Of a DNA stretch of 64,000 nucleotides, positions 1 through 7,784 are shown piece by piece. Source of the stretch: Sinorhizobium psoraleae (lineage in GTDB: Bacteria; Pseudomonadota; Alphaproteobacteria; Rhizobiales; Rhizobiaceae). Numbering within the stretch: the stretch's first letter is position 1; the number at the start of each line of letters is the position of its first letter. The stretch spans positions 1,418,577 to 1,482,576 of the forward strand of contig NZ_JABEKV010000001.1 in NCBI RefSeq assembly GCF_013283645.1, given 5' to 3'. A program made the translations under genes and the position numbers. Under the pieces are notes generated by a model, which worked only from the letters and a program-made list of their open reading frames with translations, did not search any database and was not told where the DNA came from.

Positions 1-502
1 GTCCGACGCGGCGATGCCGGCTGTCAGCGAAGTCTACGAGGTGCCGGGAAACAGGGCGATGTCGGCAGCAGAACGGGAGGCGCGGGTCAATGAGATCTAC
101 CGACCGTTCCACGACGCGATATTGCGGTTCGTTTCCGACCGCAAGGCGGCCGGGCGGCACCCGGTCCTTGTTACCATGCACAGTTTCACGCCGGTCTATT
201 TCGGCAAGCCGCGCACTGTCGAAATCGGCATCCTGCACGATGCCGACAGCCGGCTCGCGGACCGCATGCTGGCGATCGCGACGGATGGAGAGGTCGCCTA
301 CGACATACGCCGGAACGAACCCTATGGGCCGGCCGACGGCGTAACGCACAGCCTGGTGGAATACGGCGTGCGAAACGGACTGCCGAACGTGATGATCGAG
401 ATCAGAAACGATCTCATCCGGGACGAGGTCAGCCAAAGGGTCATGGCTGACTATCTGGAGGGGCTGCTCGTGAAGAGCATGGCCGCCCTTCCGGCACGAT
501 AA
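1..502 (+). CDS. N-formylglutamate amidohydrolase-like protein, 5' end outside window
   Basis: The reading frame is open from the first bases of the window, so only the C-terminal part (about 166 residues) of a protein normally near 260 residues is present. An in-frame ATG at 14 is internal, not the start. The segments VLVTMHSFTPVYFG and VEIGILHDADSRLAD match the N-formylglutamate amidohydrolase family, which hydrolyses N-acyl or N-formyl glutamate and related amides with a metal-dependent fold. It is followed by a permease and a gamma-glutamyl-ligase-like gene in the same direction, so it may cleave a gamma-glutamyl or acyl-amide intermediate of that pathway. Family is fairly sure; the substrate is not known from sequence. 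Confidence 0.8.
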   Translation, partial: SDAAMPAVSEVYEVPGNRAMSAAEREARVNEIYRPFHDAILRFVSDRKAAGRHPVLVTMHSFTPVYFGKPRTVEIGILHDADSRLADRMLAIATDGEVAYDIRRNEPYGPADGVTHSLVEYGVRNGLPNVMIEIRNDLIRDEVSQRVMADYLEGLLVKSMAALPAR

Positions 503-516
503 AAAGACCCTGGGGA

Positions 517-555
517 GCGGCAAAGCCGCGGTCCCGTTCCGGAGACCGGAGCGGG
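517..555 (+). other. Intercistronic tandem hairpins
   Basis: Two small inverted repeats lie between the amidohydrolase and the permease. One is GCGGC-aaa-GCCGC at 517-529. The other is a 10-bp stem at 533-542 pairing with 546-555 (one G-T pair) around a 3-nt loop. No T-run follows, so they look more like an mRNA stability or attenuation element than a terminator. Confidence 0.4.
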
Positions 556-612
556 TGTGATGGGGCCTCCTGCAATAGCGCGCGAGGTCAAGGAGAAAAC
601 AGGGGAAAGAAG

Positions 613-2160
613 ATGTCAGACTACACCGATATCGATAAGAAGCAGGACCTGCAGGTCTTGCATTCGATGGGCTACGCCCAGGAACTCGAGCGGCGCATGA
701 GCCAGTTCTCGAACTTCGCCGTGTCATTCTCGATCATTTGCATTCTGTCTGGCGGCATCAACTCGCTGGCGCAGGCGACATCCGGTGCGGGTGGCGCGGC
801 GATCGGCATCGGGTGGCCGCTCGGATGCTTCATCTCGCTGGTCTTCGCCGTCGCCATGGCGCAGATCGGCTCGGCCTATCCGACCGCCGGCGGCCTCTAT
901 CACTGGGGCTCGATCCTCGGCAACCGCTTCACCGGCTGGTTGACGGCCTGGTTCAATCTCCTTGGCCTGGTGACGGTCCTCGGCGCCATCAACGTCGGCA
1001 CCTACTACTTCTTCATGGGGTCGTTCGGCGCACCTTATTTCGGTCTGGAAGACACGACGACCACTCGCATCGTCTTCCTGGCGATCATTACCGGCGCGCA
1101 GGCGCTGGTGAACCATATGGGTATCGGATTGACGGCGAAGCTTACCGACTTTTCCGGCTACCTGATCTTCGCGACATCGATCCTGCTTGCCATCGTTTGC
1201 CTTGCTGCTGCCGACAGCTACGAGATCGGCAGGCTCTTCACCTTCTCCAACTATTCGGGCGAAACGGGCGGCAACGTCTGGCCGCAGACATCCGGAACCT
1301 GGGTCTTCCTGCTCGGCCTCCTGCTGCCGATCTATACGATCACTGGCTACGACGCTTCGGCGCACACGTCGGAGGAAACGGTCAAGGCCGCGCATTCCGT
1401 GCCGCGCGGCATGGTTTCGTCGGTCCTCTGGTCGGCGCTTTTCGGCTACATCATGCTGTGCTCCTTCGTCCTGATGATCCCGAACATGGACGAGGCAGCA
1501 AAGCAGGGCTGGAACGTGTTCTTCTGGGCGATGGACGCGCAGGTGAACCCTGTCATCAAGGACATTCTCTATCTCGCTATCTTCGTCAGCCAGTGGCTGT
1601 GCGGTCTTGCGACGGTGACCTCGGTCTCGCGTATGATCTTCGCCTTCTCGCGTGACGGCGGCCTTCCGGCCTCAAAGGCGCTTGCCAAGGTCAGCCCGAA
1701 CTATCGTACGCCGGTAGCGGCGATCTGGACCGGGTCGATCCTCGCGGTGCTCTTCGTCTGGGGCTCGTCGCTGGTCTCGATCGGCGATACGCCGGTCTAC
1801 ACCATCGTCGTCTCGTGCACGGTCATCTTCCTGTTCTTCTCCTTCGCGATCCCGATCACGCTCGGCTTTTTCGCCTGGGGCACTTCGAAGTGGGACAAGA
1901 TGGGGCCATGGAACCTCGGCGAGGGTACATTCAAGCTCTTTGCCATCCTGTCGCTCATCGCGATGGTGCTGATCTTCGTGCTCGGCATCCAGCCGCCGAA
2001 CGATTGGGCGCTCTACATCACCGTCGGCTTCCTGATCGTGACCGGCATCGTCTGGTTCGGTTTCGAGAGCCGCCGGTTCCGTGGCCCGCCGATCGGCGAG
2101 GAAGTTGCGCGCCGCCAGGCCGAAATCGTCGCTGCCGAAAAGGCTGTCGGCGAAGCTTGA
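613..2160 (+). CDS. APC-superfamily amino acid/amine permease
   Basis: A 515-residue integral membrane protein with about 12 hydrophobic segments. The N-terminal region (ELERRMSQFSNFAVSFSIICILSGG, near residues 20-45) followed by YPTAGGLYHWGS is typical of the amino acid/choline transporter branch of the APC superfamily, which includes fungal choline/ethanolamine and GABA permeases. It imports an amine or amino acid across the inner membrane. A purine-rich ribosome site (GGGGAAAGAAG) sits just before the ATG. It lies between an amidohydrolase and a glutamine-synthetase-like gene, so its cargo is probably the substrate of the following enzymes. Family secure; cargo inferred only. Confidence 0.88.
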   Translation: MSDYTDIDKKQDLQVLHSMGYAQELERRMSQFSNFAVSFSIICILSGGINSLAQATSGAGGAAIGIGWPLGCFISLVFAVAMAQIGSAYPTAGGLYHWGSILGNRFTGWLTAWFNLLGLVTVLGAINVGTYYFFMGSFGAPYFGLEDTTTTRIVFLAIITGAQALVNHMGIGLTAKLTDFSGYLIFATSILLAIVCLAAADSYEIGRLFTFSNYSGETGGNVWPQTSGTWVFLLGLLLPIYTITGYDASAHTSEETVKAAHSVPRGMVSSVLWSALFGYIMLCSFVLMIPNMDEAAKQGWNVFFWAMDAQVNPVIKDILYLAIFVSQWLCGLATVTSVSRMIFAFSRDGGLPASKALAKVSPNYRTPVAAIWTGSILAVLFVWGSSLVSIGDTPVYTIVVSCTVIFLFFSFAIPITLGFFAWGTSKWDKMGPWNLGEGTFKLFAILSLIAMVLIFVLGIQPPNDWALYITVGFLIVTGIVWFGFESRRFRGPPIGEEVARRQAEIVAAEKAVGEA

Positions 2161-2253
2161 CCAACAACAAGAGGGCGGGGCCGCGGCTGCGGCTTCCGCC
2201 TCATTATTTTGCGGCCATGGGAACGGCCGCACCGAACATGGGATGACACTTTC

Positions 2254-3618
2254 ATGAGCTATTCGTTCGAGGAACTGAAAGAGGATGTGGCCGCCGGCCG
2301 CATCGATACCGTGCTCGCCTGCCAGGTGGACATGCAGGGACGTTTGATGGGCAAGCGCTTCCATGCGGAATATTTCGTCGACAGCGCATGGAAGGAAACG
2401 CATAGCTGCAACTATCTGCTTGCGACCGACATGGAGATGGAAACGGTCTCCGGCTACAAGGCGACAAGCTGGGAGAAGGGCTACGGCGACTATACGATGA
2501 AGCCGGACCTTGCGACGCTCCGGCGCATCCCGTGGCTGGAAGGCACGGCGCTGGTCATCTGCGACGTGCTCGATCACCACACGCACGAAGAGGTGCCGCA
2601 TTCACCCCGGGCCATCCTCAAGAAGCAGATTGCACGCCTCGAGGCGATGGGCCTCAAGGCCTTCATGGCAAGCGAGCTCGAATTCTTTCTCTTCGACCAG
2701 TCCTATGACGACGCACGCCAGTCCGGCTATCGCGACCTGCAGCTCGCCAGCGGCTACAACGAGGATTACCACATCTTCCAGACGACGAAGGAAGAGGATG
2801 TGATGCGGGCGATCCGCAACGGCCTTCAGGGCGCCGAGATCCCGGTCGAGAATTCCAAGGGTGAGGCTTCTGCCGGTCAGGAAGAAATCAACGTCCGTTA
2901 CGCCGATGCGCTGACCATGGCCGACCGCCATGCGATCATCAAGAACGGCTGCAAGGAAATCGCCTGGCAGCGCGGCAAGGCCATCACTTTCCTCGCTAAG
3001 TGGAACTATTCGGCTGCCGGCTCTTCCTCGCATATCCATCAGTCGCTCTGGAGTGCCGATGGCGAGACGCCGCTCTTCTTCGACAAGAGCGCGCGTTACG
3101 GCATGTCCGAGCTGATGCGGCATTACGTGGCCGGTCTTCTGACCCATGCGAGCGAGATCACCTATTTCCTCGCGCCTTACATCAACTCCTACAAGCGTTT
3201 CATGGCCGGTACCTTCGCGCCGACCAAGGCGATCTGGAGCAAGGACAACCGCACCGCCGGCTATCGCCTTTGCGGCGAAGACACCAAGGCGATCCGCATC
3301 GAATGCCGCGTCGGGGGTTCCGACCTCAACCCGTATCTTGCCTTTGCCGCTTTGATCGCGGCGGGGATATCCGGTATCGAAGGCAAGATGGAACTCGAAG
3401 CGCCCTTCGTCGGCGATGCCTATCACGGCAAGGACATACGCGAGATCCCGCACACGCTGAGGGACGCGACCGAGGCATTGACCGGCTCGAAAATGCTGCG
3501 CGCCGCCTTCGGCGACGATGTGATCGACCATTACACCCGCGCGGCGCGGTGGGAGCAGGAGGAATATGACCGGCGCGTCACCGACTGGGAGGTCGCGCGC
3601 GGTTTCGAACGGGCATAA
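2254..3618 (+). CDS. Glutamine-synthetase-family gamma-glutamyl amine ligase
   Basis: A 454-residue protein of the glutamine synthetase type I fold. It starts MSYSFEEL; an in-frame ATG at 2209 would add 15 residues not typical of the family. Visible signatures are VDMQGRLMGKRF (about 26-36), the ATP/metal motif ELEFFLF (141-147), a GSSSHIHQS stretch around residue 260 that matches the catalytic histidine loop, and NRTAGYR...RIECRVGGSDLNPYLA for the ATP site near the C terminus. The divergence from housekeeping GlnA and the neighbours (permease, aldehyde and alcohol dehydrogenases, amidohydrolase) fit a PuuA/IpuC-type enzyme that glutamylates an amine with ATP. The exact amine cannot be read from the sequence. 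Confidence 0.85.
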   Translation: MSYSFEELKEDVAAGRIDTVLACQVDMQGRLMGKRFHAEYFVDSAWKETHSCNYLLATDMEMETVSGYKATSWEKGYGDYTMKPDLATLRRIPWLEGTALVICDVLDHHTHEEVPHSPRAILKKQIARLEAMGLKAFMASELEFFLFDQSYDDARQSGYRDLQLASGYNEDYHIFQTTKEEDVMRAIRNGLQGAEIPVENSKGEASAGQEEINVRYADALTMADRHAIIKNGCKEIAWQRGKAITFLAKWNYSAAGSSSHIHQSLWSADGETPLFFDKSARYGMSELMRHYVAGLLTHASEITYFLAPYINSYKRFMAGTFAPTKAIWSKDNRTAGYRLCGEDTKAIRIECRVGGSDLNPYLAFAALIAAGISGIEGKMELEAPFVGDAYHGKDIREIPHTLRDATEALTGSKMLRAAFGDDVIDHYTRAARWEQEEYDRRVTDWEVARGFERA

Positions 3619-3621
3619 GAA

Positions 3622-3760
3622 GTTCCCCTCCTCACGGGCGAGGGCTTCCCGTCGGCAGCCTCCTCACTCAATCTGGGCTGTTGCCAGTTGCGGGGGGCTG
3701 AACTGGCGCCGGGCGGTGACGCCAGCGAGCCCCTTCCTCTTGTGGGGAGGGGACAGTCAA
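3622..3760 (+). repeat. Interspersed repeat with inverted CCCCTCC ends
   Basis: This is the gap between the ligase and aldehyde dehydrogenase genes. It begins TTCCCCTCCTCACGGGCGAG and ends with CCTCTTGTGGGGAGGGGA, so the ends are inverted copies of a C-rich/G-rich motif. The core contains GGCTGTTGCCAGTTG and a GGCGCCgggcggtGACGCC stretch. I recognise this pattern as a common intergenic element of rhizobial chromosomes, but only one copy is in this window. Confidence 0.6.
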
Positions 3761-3776
3761 TTGAAATGAAAACAGG

Positions 3777-5171
3777 ATGACGATCATGACGATGATCAAA
3801 TGCATTTCCCCGGTAAACGGCGAGGTCTACGCCGAACGTCCCGCGATGCCGCTGGAGCTTGCCAAGCAGGCGGTGGCGCACGCGCGTCTGGCGCAGAAGA
3901 ACTGGGCGAGGCGCCCCATCGAAGAGCGGGTCAAGCTGGTGCTCGCCGGCGTTGCGCGACTCAACGAGATGGTCGACGAGGTGGTGCCCGAGCTTGCCTG
4001 GCAGATGGGCCGGCCGGTGCGCTACGGCGGCGAGTTCAAGGGCTTCAACGAGCGTTCGAACTATGTCGCCTCCATCGCCGCCGATGCGCTGAAGCCGATT
4101 ATCGTCGAAGAGAGCGATCGCTTCGAGCGGCGCATTGAGCGCGAGCCGCATGGTGTCGTCTTCGTCATTGCGCCGTGGAACTACCCTTACATGACGGCGA
4201 TCAACACGGTCGCCCCGGCCTTGATGGCCGGCAACACGGTCATCATCAAGCACGCGAGCCAGACGATCCTCGTTGGCGAGCGCATGGTGCGCGCGTTCAT
4301 AGAAGCGGGCGTGCCGGCTGATGTGTTCCAGAACCTTTTCCTGGATCACGACACGACGGCGGCGCTGATCGCTGCGAAGAGCTTCGATTTCATCAATTTC
4401 ACCGGCTCTGTAGAAGGCGGGCGCTCGATCGAGCGTGCAGCGGCCGGCACCTTTACCGGGCTCGGCCTCGAGCTCGGCGGCAAGGACCCCGGCTATGTGA
4501 TGGAGGATGCCGATCTCGACGCCGCCGTCGATACGCTGATGGACGGCGCGACCTACAATTCCGGCCAGTGCTGCTGCGGCATCGAGCGCATCTATGTGCA
4601 TGAATCGCTCTACGATGCCTTCGTCGAAAAATCGGTCGCCTGGGTTTCCAACTACAAGCTCGGCAACCCGCTCGATCCGGAGACGACGCTCGGACCCATG
4701 GCCAACAAGCGCTTCGCCGCCACGGTTCGCCAGCAGGTCGCCGATGCCGTTTCGAAGGGCGCCAAGGCGCTGATCGATCCCAAGCTCTTCCCGCAGGATG
4801 ACGGCGGTGCCTATCTCGCGCCGCAGGTCCTCGTCGACGTCGATCATTCGATGGAGTTCATGCGGGAGGAAACCTTCGGGCCAGCGGTCGGCATTATGAA
4901 GGTGAAGAATGACGCCGAGGCCATCGAGCTGATGAACGATTGCCAGTATGGCCTGACGGTTTCGCTCTGGACGAACGATGCGGACCGCGCGTCGCGCATC
5001 GGCCGCGACCTTGAAACCGGCACCGTCTTCATGAACCGCGCGGATTATCTCGACCCGGCGCTCTGCTGGACGGGTGTCAAGGAAACGGGCCGTGGCGGCT
5101 CGCTTTCGATCCTCGGCTTCCACAATCTCACTCGTCCGAAATCCTATCATCTGAAGAAAGTAACCGCATGA
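3777..5171 (+). CDS. NAD(P)-dependent aldehyde dehydrogenase
   Basis: A 464-residue aldehyde dehydrogenase that oxidises an aldehyde to its acid with NAD(P)+. Seen are the substrate/cofactor loop APWNYPY (132-138), the cofactor loop FTGSVEGG (208-215), the general-base glutamate E232 in LELGGK and the nucleophile region NSGQCCCG (C266 by alignment to GQxC; C265 and C267 flank it). Start is uncertain: ATGs at 3777, 3786 and 3792 are all in frame and no ideal ribosome site decides. Its end overlaps the next gene by 4 nt (ATGA), so the two dehydrogenases are translationally coupled. It probably acts after the alcohol dehydrogenase on the same intermediate. Confidence 0.9.
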   Translation: MTIMTMIKCISPVNGEVYAERPAMPLELAKQAVAHARLAQKNWARRPIEERVKLVLAGVARLNEMVDEVVPELAWQMGRPVRYGGEFKGFNERSNYVASIAADALKPIIVEESDRFERRIEREPHGVVFVIAPWNYPYMTAINTVAPALMAGNTVIIKHASQTILVGERMVRAFIEAGVPADVFQNLFLDHDTTAALIAAKSFDFINFTGSVEGGRSIERAAAGTFTGLGLELGGKDPGYVMEDADLDAAVDTLMDGATYNSGQCCCGIERIYVHESLYDAFVEKSVAWVSNYKLGNPLDPETTLGPMANKRFAATVRQQVADAVSKGAKALIDPKLFPQDDGGAYLAPQVLVDVDHSMEFMREETFGPAVGIMKVKNDAEAIELMNDCQYGLTVSLWTNDADRASRIGRDLETGTVFMNRADYLDPALCWTGVKETGRGGSLSILGFHNLTRPKSYHLKKVTA

Positions 5172-6313
5172 CGATCACCGCCAACTGGAGCTATCCGACC
5201 GCCGTCAAGTTCGGCGCCGGCCGAGTCAAGGAGCTTGCCGACCATTGCAGGGCTCTCGGCATGAGGAAGCCGCTGCTCGTGACCGATCGTGGCCTTGCGC
5301 CGATGGCGATCACGCAGAATGCGCTCGATATCCTGGAAGCAGGCGGCCTTGGCCGCGCCATCTTCGCCGATGTCGATCCGAACCCGAACGACAAGAACCT
5401 GGATGCAGGCGTGAAGGCGTTCAAAGACGGCGGCCATGACGGTGTCGTCGCCTTCGGCGGCGGTTCCGGTCTCGATCTCGGCAAGTGCGTCGCCTTCATG
5501 GTCGGCCAGACGCGGCCGGTCTGGGACTTCGAGGATATCGGCGACTGGTGGACACGCGCGAGCGTCGAAGGCATCGCACCGATCGTTGCGGTGCCGACGA
5601 CCGCCGGCACCGGTTCTGAGGTCGGTCGCGCCAGCGTCATCACCAATTCGGCAAGTCATGTAAAGAAGGTGATCTTCCACCCGAAGTTCCTGCCGGGGGT
5701 AACGATCTGCGATCCGGAGCTGACGGTCGGCATGCCGAAGGTCATCACCGCCGGCACCGGCATGGATGCCTTCGCCCATTGCCTGGAGGCCTATTCCTCG
5801 CCCTTCTATCATCCGATGTCGGCGGGCATTGCGCTCGAGGGCATGCGGCTCGTCAAGGAATATTTGCCGCGCGCCTACAAGGACGGCACGGATATCGAAG
5901 CGCGCGCGAACATGATGAGTGCCGCGGCGATGGGTGCTGTGGCATTCCAGAAGGGGCTCGGCGCAATCCATTCGCTCTCCCACCCGGTCGGCGCGATCTA
6001 CAACACCCATCACGGCATGACCAATGCTGTGGTGATGCCGCCGGTGCTGCGCTTCAACCGCCCGGCGATCGAAGACAAGATCGCGCGTGCTGCGGCCTAT
6101 CTCGGCATCGCCGGAGGTTTCGACGGATTTTATGACTACGTCTTGAAGTTGCGTGAAGCGCTCGGCGTGCCGGACAGGCTTTCCGCACTCGGGGTCGGCA
6201 CCGATCGCATCGATGAAATGTCGGAAATGGCGATCGTCGACCCCACCGCCGGCGGCAACCCGGTGGAGCTGACGCTCGACGCGGCGAAGAAGCTCTTCAG
6301 AGAGTGCATCTGA
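5168..6313 (+). CDS. Iron-containing (group III) alcohol dehydrogenase
   Basis: A 381-residue protein of the iron-dependent alcohol dehydrogenase family. It has the NAD-binding GGGSGLDLGK near residues 97-106, VPTTAGTGSEV, and the metal-ligand region GTGMDAFAHCLEAY (Asp and His ligands near 198-202) followed by the histidine-rich IHSLSHPVGAIYNTHHG near 265-283. The ATG overlaps the stop of the aldehyde dehydrogenase by 4 nt. Together they could oxidise an alcohol group to a carboxylate in two steps, which fits a glutamylated amino-alcohol such as ethanolamine or alaninol. This substrate is inferred from context. A rho-independent terminator follows within 25 nt. Confidence 0.9.
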   Translation: MTITANWSYPTAVKFGAGRVKELADHCRALGMRKPLLVTDRGLAPMAITQNALDILEAGGLGRAIFADVDPNPNDKNLDAGVKAFKDGGHDGVVAFGGGSGLDLGKCVAFMVGQTRPVWDFEDIGDWWTRASVEGIAPIVAVPTTAGTGSEVGRASVITNSASHVKKVIFHPKFLPGVTICDPELTVGMPKVITAGTGMDAFAHCLEAYSSPFYHPMSAGIALEGMRLVKEYLPRAYKDGTDIEARANMMSAAAMGAVAFQKGLGAIHSLSHPVGAIYNTHHGMTNAVVMPPVLRFNRPAIEDKIARAAAYLGIAGGFDGFYDYVLKLREALGVPDRLSALGVGTDRIDEMSEMAIVDPTAGGNPVELTLDAAKKLFRECI

Positions 6314-6336
6314 GCCGGATCGCGTTAATTTTCTGG

Positions 6337-6370
6337 AGCCCGGAAGACCTTGGTTTTTCGGGCTTTTTCA
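6337..6370 (+). terminator. Rho-independent terminator after the alcohol dehydrogenase
   Basis: Inverted repeat 6337-6349 (AGCCCGGAAGACC) pairs with 6352-6364 (GGTTTTTCGGGCT) at 11 of 13 positions around a 2-nt loop, and a T-run follows directly. It closes the amidohydrolase-to-alcohol-dehydrogenase gene group. Confidence 0.8.
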
Positions 6371-6508
6371 TTGATGTGCGGCGCTGCGGTTAATCTTTGC
6401 CTTCCAAAATTTCCATTTCGTTAACCATGTTCTGAAAGGCTTTGTTAAGGGCGCCGCCTGCTGAAGCATCGGTCGGAGCCTCGAAACAATGACGGAATGA
6501 GGTGGAAG

Positions 6509-7228
6509 ATGGCGGTCATCACATTTGCCAACGCAAAGGGCGGCGCCGGCAAGACGACGGCGGCACTGATCCTGTCGACGGAATTGGCGAGACAGGGCAA
6601 CAGGGTGGTGGTGCTCGACGCGGACCCGCAGCGCTGGATCACGCGCTGGTCGGAAGTCTCCGGCCATGTCGCCAATCTCGAAGTGATCTCGCATATCACG
6701 CCCGCGTCGCTGCCCTGCCACATCCGTGAACTGAAAGACGCGGCTGATTTCATCGTGATCGATCTCGCCGGCGCCAAGGATGCAATCGTCGCGCTGGCAC
6801 TGGGCCTGTCCGATCAGGTGCTGATCCCGGTCCAGGGCTGCGCGATGGACGCGCAAGGGGCGGTTCAGATCCTGGAACTGATCCGCCATATCGAACAAAA
6901 GACAACGGTTCGCATCAGGCATTCGGTCGTGCTCACGCGGGTCAACTCGCTGGTGACCACGCGCGCGCTCCAAGCGATCAAGACGCTGCTTGCTTCGCGC
7001 AACGTTTCGATGCTCGATACTCCGATCGTCGAACGCGCCGCCTATCGCGAGATTTTCGAATGCGGCGGAACGCTGCAGACGATGGATGCGGGCCGCGTCA
7101 GTAATCTCGACAAGGCGCGCGAGAACGCCCTTGCGCTCGCTCAGGAGGTTCTGGCGCTCCTGCCCGTTTCCTATCAGCGGTCCTGGGCTGCGCGGGTGCC
7201 GTCCTGGGCGCGGTTGCGCGCCGCGTAG
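6509..7228 (+). CDS. ParA/VirC1-like P-loop ATPase
   Basis: A 239-residue protein with the deviant Walker A box KGGAGKTT at 10-17, a LDADPQ Walker A' segment near residue 40 and VIDLAG as Walker B. This places it in the ParA/MinD/VirC1 family of ATPases that position DNA or protein cargo. It is alone: no parB-like gene or partition site is visible next to it, so it is not the chromosomal parAB pair. The GAGGTGG ribosome site at 6499-6505 supports the ATG at 6509 over the one at 6497. Closest in size and layout to the stand-alone VirC1-like proteins of rhizobia; the cargo is unknown. Confidence 0.8.
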   Translation: MAVITFANAKGGAGKTTAALILSTELARQGNRVVVLDADPQRWITRWSEVSGHVANLEVISHITPASLPCHIRELKDAADFIVIDLAGAKDAIVALALGLSDQVLIPVQGCAMDAQGAVQILELIRHIEQKTTVRIRHSVVLTRVNSLVTTRALQAIKTLLASRNVSMLDTPIVERAAYREIFECGGTLQTMDAGRVSNLDKARENALALAQEVLALLPVSYQRSWAARVPSWARLRAA

Positions 7229-7272
7229 TCGCTTTGCCGGCCGGCGCATTTGATCCGCCTCGGCTCATCGTC

Positions 7273-7316
7273 ATTCAACCGGAATTGACATTCGTCAGTT
7301 CCGGTTGAATCTTTTG
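7273..7316 (+). terminator. Strong hairpin after the ParA-like gene
   Basis: A 17-bp inverted repeat, 7273-7289 (ATTCAACCGGAATTGAC) with 7294-7310, matches at 16 of 17 positions around a 4-nt loop and is followed by CTTTTGT. It is the likely transcription end of the ParA-like gene. Confidence 0.7.
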
Positions 7317-7320
7317 TCGC

Positions 7321-7524
7321 ACCTGCACCAAATGGCTGGTAAACACCGCTATCAGCCAGATGGACCGGATCACCCAGCAGAATGCGGCAATGGTGGAGCA
7401 GGCGAATGCCTCGTGCCAGGCGCTAACGGCCGAAGCCGAGCAGATTGCGCGACGTCTCCGCGCCTTCAAGACGTCTGGCAGCGGCACGGCGGGCGCGACA
7501 TTCGGCTATCAGGTCGCTGCTTAG
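7321..7524 (+). pseudogene. C-terminal remnant of a methyl-accepting chemotaxis protein
   Basis: Read in frame from 7321, the segment encodes LVNTAISQMDRITQQNAAMV followed by EQANASCQALTAEAEQIARR and LRAFKT, ending at a TAG at 7522-7524. This is the conserved tail of the signalling domain of methyl-accepting chemotaxis proteins (the MDQxTQQNAAMVEQ motif). Nothing upstream in this frame provides the ligand-binding, HAMP or kinase-interaction parts, and a hairpin sits directly before it, so it cannot be a working receptor. It is a decayed leftover, probably from recombination or deletion. Confidence 0.75.
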
Positions 7525-7554
7525 TTACCGCCGGAATGACAGCCACACGCTCCT

Positions 7555-7742
7555 CATCCCTGTGCTCGTCACAGGGAACCAGCCACGGCGCGTCCGCGCC
7601 GTGAATGACCTTGGCTTGTCGAGGGGAGCGGTTGCTGAGGCAACAATGCTGGCCCTCGGAGTGGTACAAAGCGCCAGATGGAGTCTCTCGCACTGCCGAC
7701 GCGGTGCGGCTGGATTCCTGTGACAAGCACAGGAATGACGGG
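7555..7742 (+). repeat. RIME-like mosaic repeat, copy 1
   Basis: About 190 bp bounded by inverted ends: CCTGTGCTCGTCACAGG on the left and CCTGTGACAAGCACAGGAAT on the right, with inner palindromes (CGGCGCGTCCGCGCCG). A second element with the same end motifs lies at 19707-19863. The structure resembles the rhizobium-specific intergenic mosaic elements known from Sinorhizobium. It sits between the chemoreceptor remnant and the FAD oxidoreductase. Confidence 0.7.
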
Positions 7743-7784
7743 GGAGAGAACAACCGGCAGGCAGGAGGTGAAGAGCAGCGGAGC

